A stretch of 64,000 bases of DNA from Epichloe hybrida (lineage: Eukaryota; Ascomycota; Sordariomycetes; Hypocreales; Clavicipitaceae), in contig JAFEKR010000004.1 in the NCBI GenBank assembly GCA_019022495.1, forward strand, positions 2,728,001-2,792,000, given 5' to 3'. A program made the position numbers and the translations under genes. How positions within the stretch are numbered: the first letter of the stretch is position 1; the number at the start of each line of letters is the position of its first letter. Positions 37,608 through 50,169 of the stretch are shown one piece after another. The notes beneath the pieces are model-generated. The model was given only the letters and a program-made list of their open reading frames with translations. It was not told the DNA's origin and searched no databases.

Positions 37608-37905
37608 CCCTTTTACTAGCTTCCTTTTTTTATAAAGTTATATTAAGTTAGTAAGCTTTTATTCTTACTTCTATAGTTCCTTAAGTTACTTAAGCTAAGT
37701 AATTTACTCTTTAACTAATACCTTTTTTACCCTTATAATAGAGAATTTAGCCTTAAATAAGGTTCTTATAAAATATAGTATATTACTAGCTATAGTATTA
37801 CCCTTATTTAGTAAGTCCTAGGGAATATATAGTATTACTTTAGTAAATTAGGTAGTTTTTCCCCCTATATTACTCTTAGGTAGTTATTAAGAGAAGCTTT
37901 AGAAT

Positions 37906-38096
37906 TATAAGAATAAAGAAGTAGCTAGGTAAGAGATATAGGGGCGCTTATATATTAACTAAAGCTTACTAGGTCTAAGTGTGTTATATATGTAAGTTAC
38001 TAACTTATAGCTAGTAGCTTACTAGTGTCACGTGGACCTAGCTTTACAGCGTGGTGCACTAGCGGGGTGCACCCGTGTTGTGAGTGGGGCCTCACA
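37906..38096 (-). repeat. Family-1 LTR (5' LTR of E2)
   Basis: About 191 bp, aligning with the E1 LTRs. The right (outer) ~70 bp are GC-normal, ending GTGGGGCCTCACA. Confidence 0.82.
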
Positions 38097-39204
38097 GAAG
38101 GTCTTTATAGAAATCCTTCTTTACTAATTACCTCTTAAAGGGGGAATACTTCCTAGTAACTTCCTATATTTCCTTTTCTTTCTCATTACGAAATCTATTA
38201 TAGTTAATAATATCTTTAAGCAAGACTATTATCTTATAGTAACTCTATAGGTCTATATAAATACTACTAAAGAAAAGAAAGTCTTAAAGACTCTTTATAG
38301 CTTTAGGATTTACTACTTAGAATATTTCTTAGTTTTATTCTCTAAAGTTATTATTAAAGATAGTAAATAGGGTTTATAAGTATAAGTTCTTATATTTATA
38401 AGTTATTTTTTCCTTATTCTCTAGTGCTTATTATATAATATACTAGTGTAAATTAAAGAAGATATAGTTAAGAAGGTATAATATAACTTATAGATTAACT
38501 TCTCTTCTAGTATTTTAAGGGGGGGAGGTGTGTTTATAATTAGAGGGAATATCTTAGGTTCTAAATCCCTTTAGTTAATCTTAATATTTTACTATAATAT
38601 TAGTAGTAAATAAGGAGGTAAGGGAAATAAAGAACTTATAGAGGTCTAAAGGATTATAAGTAAAGCTATTATCTTTACCCCTTAGTAAGTTTAATTAAAT
38701 AATTAAGGATAGGTTAGGTTAGTTACTAATTAGGCCTTAATTATATAATAAACACGCTTCTAAGGGTTTATTTACGTAATAGATATACTAATTAAATAAA
38801 TAAAGATAAGTTAGGTTAGTTACTAACTAGGCTTTAATTAAGTTAATAAGCTTAGATTTAGTATAGAGCTAGTTATAGTTACTTAAGGTAAAAGGAGAGC
38901 TAGAATATACTTCTTCCTTAGTATATTTAGTATCTTAAAGTAGCACTTTCTTTTTTATAAGGTAAGTCCTTAATACTAATACCTTTTCTATAAACCTTAC
39001 TAATCTATAGTATTTATAAAGATAACTACTAATTAGTGTTAGTATCTATAGGATACTAGTAACCTACACGTAGGGTTTTTAAGGTAAACTAAAGTGTATA
39101 TAATTATTATATATTCTAGTTTATTAAAGTAAGCAAAAGAGGGATTAAATAGAAGCAAAGAGAGTATGCTATTTATTATAGGAAAAGGGGCCTTAATTAG
39201 GGTT
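38097..39204. other. AT-rich, RIP-like DNA of unassigned origin
   Basis: This is the right flank of E2, so it was probably present before E2 inserted. It is TA-rich with stops in all frames. It contains an imperfect ~50-bp direct repeat (about 38690-38745 and 38790-38845). I could not match it to the Copia or Gypsy copies in the window; it may be an older element remnant. Confidence 0.4.
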
Positions 39205-39315
39205 ACTAGCGAAGAGGCCACATGTGCTAATGCTAACCGCGGCGCAATCAGGCTAGACATGTGAGTCCGCGATGTAACGCGCCTAGCCAATCAGAGGCGC
39301 GTAGCCTTGTTGATA
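39205..39315. other. Short GC-normal island with an inverted repeat
   Basis: About 110 bp of CpG-containing sequence sit inside the AT-rich block. A perfect 8-bp inverted repeat ACGCGCCT/AGGCGCGT (39277-39302) encloses a CCAAT motif. The island ends TTGTTCCAACA, which resembles an LTR end, but it does not match the Copia 3' LTR in this window. Confidence 0.5.
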
Positions 39316-42300
39316 TCATGCTTGTTCCAACAGAAGCTTAATTAGTAATAAAGAATAATAACTTAAAAACATTTCTTTTATAGTTAAAGATAGCAGAGAA
39401 ATCTAGACCTTCTATAAGAGAAAGAGTTACTAGTAATAGTAAGGCTTTAATCTTTACCCCTAAAAGACCCTAAGAGTATAAGTTACCCTTATGCCTTTAA
39501 TAGCTTACTTACGCTTTCTCTTATGATTAGAAAGAATCTATTAAGCTAGATCTAGAGACTACTACGTAACTTAAGCTTAATAACTAGATTATAAAATTTA
39601 TTAACCTTAGTAAGCATTAAGGTTAGAGAGATAATAACCTATAGGAATTATTCTAAGAAGACTTTAAAGGCTAGTCTAAAAATACCTTTAAAAGGGTATC
39701 TAAGGAAGTTATTAGAGAATTACGTAATTCTGTATAAGATAATAGTGTTTTTATTAAGCAAGGCCTAGGATATTTAATCCTAGTATCCCTTAAAGAAGTG
39801 CTTTCTTAAACTTTATTACCTCTTTAGTTATAGGAAAGATTATAAGAAAGACTATAATCTTCCAAACCCCTAGAGCCTTAATATTAATAGCCCTAATAAC
39901 TTACCCTAGAAATTCACATTCCCTAACCCTAAAGATTACCTAAACCTTTATAAAAGCCTCTATAATAATCTCTATTAAATCAATAGCTTTATCCTAATAA
40001 TTATTATTAATAATAACTAGTAGACTATTATTTATAACAAATTATGCCTTTATAGTAATTCCTCTCTAAAGATTAGATTATAAAGAAAATCTTAAAGCTT
40101 ATAAAGATATATAAGGATAGTAACTACTATAGTAAGAAGCTATATAACTTCTTAACGCTAAAGATTACACTCTTTAAAAATAAGTGTAATAGAATTAATC
40201 TTCCTTAAATATATTACTAGAAGGCTTTCCTTATTATATTAATAGGTAATGCTAAATAATATTTCCTTAATTACCTCTTTAGGAATAACTATTCCTATAA
40301 AGAGATAATTACTTATATTTATTAATACTTTAAGATAAAAAGTAACTAGTAATTTTATTACTATAAATAAAGTAGTATAATATTAAAGACTATAATTAAG
40401 AAAAACCCTAATAAGAGCAAGCTTAATTACCTTTAGATTATATTATTAACCCTTAAGAAGATTTATAGAGGGCTATACCTTACTAAATCTATAAATACTA
40501 AGCTCTATAAGCAGGCATTCAATGCTATAGCTAGTGTGCCTAGATATTAGATAGTAAAATACATACACTCCTTAGGCTTTAAAAGTCTTACTAAAGACCT
40601 TTATAAGGTAATTACTATTATAGAATTAACTAAGAAGTTCTCTTAATACCTTTAGTACTAATAAGAAGACCCTCTAGAGGCTATATTTACTAATTATTAG
40701 TATAGATAATAATCCTATAGTAAGGGAAGCTATTATAAATAAAGTCCTAGGCTAAGCACTAAGCGCTACTTTATATGTAGTAAGAGTAGCTACTAGTCTT
40801 CTAACTACTTTACTAAAGAATATTAAAAGGAGAAAGACTACTAGTAATCTAGTAAAATATATTATATACTCCCTTTAAAGAAAGGATTCTAGGCGTTTCT
40901 GACCTCCTATAAAGGGTAGGATAATAATAAGCCTAATAATAGCTTAGGTTAGAATTAGGAATTATATTTTATAGCTTACATAGAGGCTTAAGATAATAAT
41001 AATAATATAAAGAAGCTACTATTAATAGTATATCTAAGTATTATATAATTCTTCTATTTAGGACTATAGACTAACTATAACACTACTAATATTAATATTC
41101 TTATAACCCTAAATAATTAAGCTTTTTAATATATATTCCTTAGGTAAGAGCTTTATAAGCTATAAGAATATAATAAAGGCTTAATCTATTATATCTTTAA
41201 AGAACGCTATTCTAAAGAGGTCTTTAGAGGGATTATACCTAATACTAGCGCTATAAGGAAGTTAAGTATAGGAGAGGTATAAGTAAAGGCTTTATTAAGA
41301 TTAATACCTTTATTAAAGGTAATCCCTTATAAACCTTAAATTATTATATTTAGCACTAGATTAGTAGTTATAAGAGGTATTCTTTATATGCCTATAGAAC
41401 TTAGAGAGCTTAAATTCTATATTCTTAATATAGCTACACCCTTTCTCTTCTTAATTACTAATATAGATAAGATATAAGTTAAGATTAATAACCTTGCTAA
41501 TATACTTATCTAAGGTAATAAGACTATACCTATTATGTGATAATAGGGCTATCCTTAGTAGTTACTAGAGGTAAGAGAAATAGTTGCCTTTTACCTTTTA
41601 GAAAGGGATATTTATTAATTATATTATTAGCTTAGTTATCCTTTAGTTTAATAGCTTATAAAGATCCTTTACTAAGCTAGTTATAAAGTTAAACGCTAGG
41701 TAATTAAGAAATTAACTAAAGTCTACTACTATTACTAGATATATAGTAAGGCCCCTAGTTAATTTAAATTCATAATTAAGAATAACTACGAATTTATTAT
41801 TGATATTATATAAATTAATAGCTAACTAGTGCTTTATATTATTGATTTAGTAACCTTGTTCTAAGTAGCCTAATTTCTTAACCTAAAGAAGCAGAAAGCT
41901 TAAGATATCTAGGACGCTATCTATAAATATTAGATTAATACTTATCTCGGACCTCTAGATTAGATTATCCATAACGCTAGTCATAACTTCACTTTTGCTA
42001 AATTTAAGTATTATACTTAACTAATATTAATTAAGACTAGTAAGATGCTAATTAAAGCCTTTAATAGTATTAGAAAGGTTAAGAGATATTATAGACCTTA
42101 ACGCTAAGCCTATAATATTATTATAGACTTAATTAGAATAGAACTTACGCTAGAATAATATCTTTAAATAGCTATTAAAGCTATTAATAACTCTTTAGGC
42201 CTAAATAGTATTATCCTAACCCTACTAGTCTTTAGAGGCTACCTATAGGCTATAGATAATAGAAAAGTTACCGCTAAGTATCTCTATGATTTAATATACT

Positions 42301-45085
42301 AAAGTAATTTATAAAGCTACTAATAAAGTCCGCTATTATCTAGCTTTATAGCAGGTTTATAATACCCTTAAAGCCTAGAATAGCCCTAATATAGCGCCTA
42401 TATATTAGCTACCCTTATAGGCTAATATATATATATAAAGAGAGAAAGGTAGCTAGTATAGCCTTTATAAGCTACTTACTACTAATAGAGAGACTTATAT
42501 AGTTAATATGCCCTATAGCCTAGTAAAGTTCTGCTTTATAGTAGTAAAGCCTTATTATAAAGACTTATATATTATAAAGGGACTAGAGTAGTAGGAGATA
42601 AATCCTTATAATATACTAAAGTAATAGGAGATAAAGCCTAGTAATATAAAGGAAAAAGTAACTATATAACTAACTACTAGGGCTAAAGAAAATTCTCTAA
42701 TAGAAGAAGGTAAAGAGCTATAGGCACTAGTAAAGAGAAGGTAAAGGAGACTAAGAAAGACCCTTATAGTTTAATTTATAAGTATAGAAGAGTCTAAAGA
42801 AAAGGCTTATAAAGCCTAGATAGCCCTAAAGGGAGGCTATTAAGTTAAAGACTTATTACCTTACCTTAAAGAAATAAAAGTAAGGAGAAGAAAAGCTTAT
42901 AATTCTAAGAAAAATACTAGCCTAGTTTAACTTTATATACTTATTAATAAAGATTAAGAAAAGGTATTTATTTAAGAGGCTATAGCTATAAGGATGCTAA
43001 ATATAGTATTCTTTATAGTAAAGGAAAAGGCTAATTAAAACCTTACTCTTTAACTTCGCTAAGAAGGAAGGATTATAACCCTAGGAAAACCCTTTAAGCA
43101 ATCTAACTAAGCTAAAATCAACGCTTTATAAGCTTATAATGTGTTTAAATTCATAAAGTATAACCTAGTAAAGCATAGAGGTTATAGAATCTTTAATTCT
43201 TATATAGTTAGAGAAATTAAAGGCAAGGGCACGAATTCGCTATACAAGAAGTCCTGCCTTATTATATAAGGCTATAATAATAAAGGAAAGGAATTTATCT
43301 TAATGTAATTACTTATGATATAATAAGCAAGCTAATAACTTATTATAGCTATCGCTTTATTATTAAGAAAAAGAGGTATTTACCTTTAGATTTGTAATAT
43401 TACATAAGCCTATACTTAATTATATATAATGCTAATAAGGCTAATTATTATAAGATTACTAAAGCAAATTACATATCTCTTTCTAGAAGGGACTGTAATT
43501 AAATTAATTAGACCTCTTTATAGGATTATAAAGGCAGGAACTTACTAGTAGGTAATGTACTTCTATTACTATAGGGATAACCTTAATATAATAACCTTAA
43601 CCTATAATCCTTACTTATTAATTATAGCCTTAAATAATAAGAACCTCTTTAGTATTATTAGAATATAAACTAATAATACATTAGGCCTAAGTAATAATAA
43701 CTTTTTCTAAAAAGAAAAGAAAGAGCTTTAGAAGGCTAAGTTTATAGCTAAAGAGAAGTAATAATTAACTACTAAGAATCCCCTTATCTTTAATAGTTAT
43801 ATCTTAACCTAAAATACTAATAATTTACTAATCTTTACCTAGAAGGGCTAAAGTTAGAAGATTAAGGAAGTTAATCCTTAACCCCTAATAGTAAAGTAAG
43901 ATTATATAAAATAATAAGCCTAAGGGAGCTATATTATAACTATATATTAACTAGAAGCTTCCTATAATCTATTAATTATAGCTTAATACTAAGAACCCTT
44001 TACTAAAGATATTATATACCTTAATAAACGCCTTAAATAGTAAATTAAGAATTAATAATATAGACTATAATATATCCCTTTAGTGCTTAAGGAAGCGAAG
44101 CTCTTTATGTTTATAGATAAATTACTTACTAATAATAAGGATTTAAGCTTATAGATTAGATACGTAATTATAATTAGTAATAAGATAATATAAGATAATA
44201 ATACCTTTATTATAAAAGGTAATATTATTATATATAGCTTAATAAAGAGTAAGAGAGTTACTTATAGCGCGCTTACCTCTGAATTATATAGTATAGTTTA
44301 AGGCGTAGATATTACCTATATAATTTCTATAACTTTACACTAGATCACAAATTAAGTAAAGATACCTTGAATTCCTATAATTCCTATAATTCTCTATACT
44401 AACTCTTTTTTATTATATAAATACCTTATAAAGCTAGGAACTATAAAGGAGAAAAGACTAATAATTAATATTATAGCTCTTTGTTAATTATATAAGAGGC
44501 ATAAGATCTACAAAGTTAGGTAAATTAATAGTAATAATAATCTAGCAAATATAATAACAAAAGTATTGCTAAATTTATTACTTTTCCCTTTAATTAATTT
44601 GAATAAATTAATGATTTATATTTAAGAATAGGTAAAAAGACTTATAATATTAAGGGATAGGAGCTTAGGCAAGGACTAACGGATTAATTTAATTAACTAC
44701 TGCTATAATAGCTAATTAGAGCAGCGGATTCCTATTAAGGGATTTACGTGTATATATTTTCCTTTAATCTGATTTTTATTATATTTTTAAGCTCTTTAGC
44801 TACGAAGGAAAAAGAGAGACTACTAGTGTTAAATCCTTTGGATTTTTATTAGTTTAATTATAGCTAAAGACTAGACTAAATTGTAAGTCTAGCATAATAC
44901 ACGCGATATAATTAGCTGCATTAATTTACCACCTCCTCTTTTAGCCTTACCCACGGATTTTGCTTACTTTCCTAGCATTTAGACTTTCCCTCTCTTCTCT
45001 CTCTTTCCTAGCAATCTATCTAACTATCATTGACTTCAATATACGGGATTATCCTACCTGCGCAGGCACCTTGGTGTAACCAACA
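39316..45085 (+). mobile_element. Ty1/Copia LTR retrotransposon, copy B, RIP-mutated
   Basis: From about 39831 to 45085 this copy aligns with copy A end to end. It carries ~500 bp more on the 5' side (39316-39830). There, one frame reads coding-like segments such as RPSIRERVTSNSKAL and FKRVSKEVIREL broken by RIP stops, which may be the gag N-terminus. The 3' LTR is present; no 5' LTR was found. RIP is heavier than in copy A, for example in the RT and RNase H regions. Confidence 0.8.
44619..45085 (+). repeat. Copia 3' LTR, copy B
   Basis: About 467 bp, aligning with 17257-17721. It starts at a RIP-altered TATTTAAG (TGTTAAAG in copy A) and ends GGTGTAACCAACA. The last ~35 bp keep normal GC. 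Confidence 0.8.
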
Positions 45086-46089
45086 GTAAAGTATAGTTAT
45101 AAATAACTAATTTTCTATTTTTTACTAATAAAGTACTTATAATAGCCTTAATTTAATAGTATATATACTTATTATAAGTTTTATAATCAATTTTAAATAT
45201 AAGTATGAAGTATAGTAAACATTAGTTAAACTAAAAATATATAAGCAAGTTATTTTTCTTAGTTAGGACTCATAGCGGATGCGCGTTTAGTTTTCCGACG
45301 TCTGCGCTAGGAGGATTTCCCTTTGGAGACAAACCGGATCGGACGACTTTGCCGTCGCCTGGTCACTAACACCGGATTCGACAACTTGGGTCACGAATTT
45401 GCACCCGGTGGCTTCTGTTCAATCCTGCGACGGGTGTAGTCTTCAATGTCAATGTTAGTAGCAGAGATTTTTGGAGGGTCTTTCAATGCGACTGCGAGCG
45501 GACATAGCAAATTAAAGGACATTGCTCCATAGCAGTGAGTACCTTATCCATAGATCTCCAGTGGCTATGACGGCTATTAGCTCTCGAACTCTCTAGGTTA
45601 ATAAGAGGGCAGGTCTCATACTACTACCATGAATACACTAGGGTGATTCTTGTTACTATTCTAAGTTATAATAACCTTTTTTTATAATAATAAAAAAGGT
45701 TTCAATAGTTAATAAAGAGAATGAAAATTCTTTTTATAGATTTTGTATAAATTTAAGGATAGTAAAATCATTTTATAACTAATATATTAAATATAACAAA
45801 ATATACATATTAGAATTATAAATCTAATAGTACCTGAGAGTACGTAGAATAACATGTTTTTGATTAATATAACCTTATAATATCTCTAGAGGAATATTAA
45901 TAATAATGCTAAGAAGGTTAAACTTAATAGCGTTGTGGTTATGAATTTTTACAGGAGAAGGATAAATTGAAGTCAAATAAAAAACATAAGTTTCGTGCAA
46001 ACACAATAGTATCTATAGTAAACGATCATTGAGATATAAAGACTACTAGCTCCAAAAGATTACCGTATGTGTTCCTATCTTTCCTTTTC
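45086..46089. other. Gene-free transition between the repeat block and the NRPS-like gene
   Basis: AT-rich sequence (45086-45260 and about 45600-46050) surrounds a GC-normal island (about 45262-45560). On the minus strand the island holds a basic, interrupted reading frame. An A/T hairpin (AACCTTTTTTT...AAAAAAGGTTT, about 45673-45702) lies between. The last bases before 46090 would be the 3' UTR of the NRPS-like gene. Confidence 0.5.
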
Positions 46090-49000
46090 TTATCCCAGAA
46101 ATTTAGCAAACTGCATAAACTCGCCATCATTCCTCATCGCATCCAGTTCCTCGGGGAACGTCCCTAGCATCAACTCAACACCGCCATCCTCTCTCATAGG
46201 ACAGACGAACAGTCCCCTGAACGCGTTATTCAGCCAGTCCATCTGGAGTCTTACTGCCTCGGGCGCTTCGAACACGTCACCGCCAAATGGGCCTATATCG
46301 CTTGCCTGAAAGAGCATCAGGTTATTGAAGGACGAGTGCCAGCCGTCCTGGATGCCCTGGCCTATGAACGCTGCCGATTGGCTACCCGGGCTGTTGTCTG
46401 GAATCGTTTGCAGTAGACTGAAGGCGTCGTGGATAAGCTCTTGATTAACTCGATTGCGCGCCTCGCTGCAGATTTGGGCAATTTTGTAAAGGGCTGTCTT
46501 TGAAGAGCAGAGCTCCGAGACGGAGATGTACTGCCGGTTCATGATAACGCAGTTGGCCATGTATGTTGGCGGAAGGTGCGAACTAAAGTAGGGCCGCGCG
46601 TCGGTAGGCATCTCGATGATTGCCACGTCATCGAGGGAGGAGTGCTCTGGACGGCGGCGCGCCCGGATAGCGGCGCGCCAGAAGAAGGCTTGCAGCACGT
46701 CGCCGAGCGACAACGACCTCTGGCCAAGACTTTCCGGATCCTCGGCAAGCTCGACGCTCCTCTGAAGTCTCTCCAGTTTCTCGGCCGAGATGAGGAAGGT
46801 TGACGACGTCATCGTGCGACCATCTGTCCGCGCCTTAGGCGGCCAGTCCTCCGTGATGGGGAGGCGAGGCGGCTCGGGAAGATCACGAGACGAAGGTGCC
46901 TTCTTTTTCTTGGGCTTAGGCACATGTCCGTTGACCGCGGATACTTCTTCCTTGTCATTCTGCTTCTCCTTCTGCCTCAGTGCCGGATCCGCAAATGGCA
47001 AGAACCCCCAAACCCTCGGGTCGACCTCATCCGCCGGCTTCGCGAAGCCCTCCAGCTCGTATAAAATGGACAGCATATCACGATTGAGGCTCTCTGGGTG
47101 CAGCCACTCGCACTTCGCAGACTCATCACCCTGGACGAACCGGCAGCACTCTGCCCAGACCCTCAACGCGATCAAGGCGCCGATGCCATCGAACGAATGA
47201 TGATGAACATTGAAGGCCAGCACGCAACCGCCCTCAACGAAGTTAGCCTGCGCGTAGAGCACATCCGTGGGCAGGTCGGGCCATGCGGGACACGTAGTGA
47301 GGAGCTCATCGCGGTACGCCGAGGTCAAGAATCCAGAGGCTCGCTGCTCGGCATAGGATGGCAGGACGGACGAAAGGTCGCGGAAGCGAAGCTGTCTTGG
47401 CGCGTCGGGGAGAGAGGCACCCAATGCCGTCGAGTGGAGGGGAGGTACAGTGATGCGAAGGTCTCCCTTCTTGTATCCTATCTCGTGCTCCGAATAGGGT
47501 ATGACTTTGCCTCCGAGATCCGGCACCATCTCCATGGCGCGAACCAGGCCCCGCTGGAGCACTCTATACGCCTGCTCGAAGGAAACGCCTGGACGAAGGG
47601 GTAAGAAGAAGTTCAACGAGTCGTACACGTTCCCGCCTTGCAGATCCATTGGGCCCAGCTTGGGGGATAGACGAGCCTTGTGCCGGTTCGTCAGCTCTCT
47701 GATCTTGGCCATCTGCGGATCTTGTTGGTGCTGCTCGGTCGACGAGGTAATAGTGCCATTCGTTGTCGCCGCTCTGCTCTCGGCAACCAATCGCACGACA
47801 GTTGCAGCAATCCCCTCAACCGTCGGACCAGCATAAAAGCTTCTCGGTACAAGCCTTCCCTTCAAGTCTGTAGCCGCCGCAATCGCCTTGACGGCGCGGA
47901 ACACGAGCAGCGAGTCAAACCCAAGAGTGAACAGATCAGTGTCCGCCGGCGCGTCTTTGACCGCAGGCACGACCGAAGCGAGTATATGCCGAACCGCCCG
48001 CGTGGTCGAGTCCAAGGAGGCTGTGTTGATCGCCAGGAGCCCAAGCGCCTCAACTTCGGCATTGGTCACATCCTCTGCGCGTGACTGGTAGAAGCGCTCG
48101 ATGTAGTCGGCGTACAGCGCCATGGTGGCCCGCCGCTTAATCGTGCGCTTATCGGTACGGATGAATGGCTTCCCCGGTTCAGAAAAGGTAATATAGTCCC
48201 GGTGCACCTGGTCCTTGTGCAGAGACAGGGAGTTGGCCCTCTCTACCACGGCCCAGATGCTGTCAAAGAGCGCGTCGTTATCGCCCCTTTTGATTCCAGG
48301 GTCTTTCAACTCGATGAGCAGGCCGGCTTGGGGCTTGCCCGATCCGATCTGTGGGATGATATATTAGCATCATTGATCGGCCAGTTGCTTGTTAGTTGTC
48401 AACTTCTGAAGGGTTTGTGGGCTTACCATTAGACAGCCATCAATAGCCGGGTGGGTTGTGACGAGGGCCTCAGTATCCAGGGGCGAGATTTTATATCCAT
48501 TCGAAAGGACCACAATATCATCGCTGCGGCCGTGATAGGCCCAGAGCCCCGGCTTAGTCGGGTGCTGAACGTATAGATCTTTGAAGTTAAAACTCTTCTG
48601 ATCTCGAAAGGTTTGAAATAGCCCTTGAAATAGATCCGCGTGCTCGTTACGATAAATCCACTGTTCGTAGAGACCAGGCTCAACCTCCTTAAACTCAAAA
48701 CCAGACCAGGGGTGAAAGGCGAACCAGTGCCAATCTTGTCTCTTGACCCACAAATTGCCAATAAACAAACCTTCAGATGTGCCGGTAAGGTTCAAAACGC
48801 GAATAAACTCGTTCACTTTGGAAGCCATGGTTGGGCTCACAGGTCCTGGAAGGTAGTCACACCTGTTAACATAATAAAGTGTAAAAGATTGCCAAAGTAT
48901 TTTGTCGTCGTTTTCTAGACATGAGGTACCTAACAAAGGAAATGGGTACTTTGGGGACAAATGCCTTACCTCCCGATGCGCAGATGAATTTCGACCGGCT

Positions 49001-50169
49001 TAACTTTGGCAAGATGTCGGGCGCTTCGCCAAGCTCGTCAGTTAGCGAAGGAATCATGCTCCAGATGTCGATCTTAGCGTGTTCCGCAAGGGAAGATATG
49101 AGCTCCAGATTGGGTATCACGTCTCGGGGTCCCATGACGCAGTGTAGCCCGAACAGCGCCGGTATAACCACATCCATCAAAATCCCCGCTCCCTTCCACA
49201 CATGTCAGTACTATACTAACTCTTTCAGACGTGATTGAATGGGTAGGAAACCTACATGGCTCATCGGGAACGATGAGTATATCGTGTCGCCCTCATCCCA
49301 CCCTTTCGTCCAGGGATGCATGTCCTCATGAGGGGGCAGCAACCGGACCGCGTCCATAGTACCAATGAGCCCGTGGGACCACGTTATGGGCTTCGGCAGG
49401 CCGGTTGAGCCCGAGGTGTGCAGCACGCAGAACGGGTCATTTATCGCATCTTCCCAGCGCTTTGTGTAAGGGAAACGCTCGACTTTTTCCGTCTCGCTCT
49501 CGGCTTCGGGGAGAAGCTCGTCCAGCTCGGGCAGGTCTATGACTTGCATGGGATGTTGCTGCAGGAAGTCATTGACGAGCTGTGCTGACTTCCCGCCAGC
49601 AGGGTTGACCCAGATGTTGCATTTTGCCGCCTCAAGAACGGCCAGAGCGCCCTCGATACTGTTCTTAGGGGAGAGGAACAAGGCCTGTGGGGATATAAAT
49701 TAGACAACAGAGTCATTGGAGACACATTAACTGTGAGGAGGAACGAACAGTGCAGTTGGCTTTGATACAGGCATATGTCAACAGGATCTGTCGGAGATCG
49801 TCTAGATGCAGATGGGTGTCGTTAGTCGAATATCTCGAATTTGAGAGCTCAGAGCCGCCTAGGAAGCGGTACAAGCTCCCAGATATCCCATGGTCCCCTG
49901 GGCCTGGTAGAAAGAAACTTACGAGGCCCGATGTAACCCACGGCGCGGATTTCTGGTGACTCTCCTAGCTCCCGGCGGAGTAGCCAGGCCGTCTTGTCGA
50001 CCGCTTTTGTAAAAGCACGAGCAGATACATCGAGGAAGCCCTGGGACAAGTCCGAGGACTTGGCAACCGAGTAAAGGATGCGATTGGGCTCGGCAGAGGC
50101 GAGGTCGTCCAAAATCTGGGGAATCAGTCTGTTCCCGTAGTGTGTCGAGTTTTCCATGCCGACAGCCAT
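46090..50169 (-). CDS. NRPS-like enzyme: adenylation - carrier (PCP) - BAHD-type acyltransferase, six exons
   Basis: Exons (minus strand): 50169-49923, 49801-49749, 49684-49256, 49192-48970, 48845-48427, 48348-46090. All introns are GT-AG (64, 63, 78, 121 and 124 bp), phases agree, and the total is 1,209 residues. The adenylation domain has TSGSTGLPKP (190-199), LTGTSEG (~340), GRSDDIVVLSNGYK (423-436) and TDKRTIKR (522-529). The carrier domain has LGFDSL with Ser603 as the phosphopantetheine site. The C-terminal ~500 residues resemble the pfam02458 acyltransferases, with HHSFDG (HxxxD at 840-844) and a degenerate DIGPFGG (1141-1147) in place of DFGWG. Such an enzyme would activate a carboxylic acid, tether it and pass the acyl group to an alcohol or amine. 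There is no condensation domain, so it is not a peptide-forming NRPS. The substrate is unknown. Confidence 0.87.

Larger units (their letters stand above)
17722..38096 (-). mobile_element. Ty3/Gypsy chromovirus family 1, copy E2, split by nested insertions
   Basis: E2 is on the minus strand. Its 5' LTR is at 37906-38096; gag and pol follow leftwards in pieces (37608-37905, 32614-36776, 17722-18551). Copy E1 splits pol at 18552-32608, and a ~0.8 kb little-mutated insertion splits gag at about 36777-37607. A chromodomain remnant (frame KYLVK*KG*LSKYN) lies near 18165-18245, so this is a chromovirus. The 3' LTR is missing: the element runs into the Copia copy A LTR at 17721. RIP stops fill every frame. 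Confidence 0.8.
12500..45260. repeat. RIP-mutated AT-rich block 1 (nested retrotransposons)
   Basis: The sequence changes abruptly at 12.5 kb to DNA dominated by TA, CTA and TAG with very few CA or TG dinucleotides. Translations in the element frames show the expected results: Trp and Gln codons become stops, and Asp becomes Asn. This is the known pattern of repeat-induced point mutation, which mutates C to T mainly in CpA within duplicated DNA. No intact host gene was found inside. Confidence 0.9.

Noticed and set aside
12500..45085. CRISPR array or bacterial features
   Set aside because: The repeats are long LTRs and element copies, not short regularly spaced repeats, and the gene structure is fungal.
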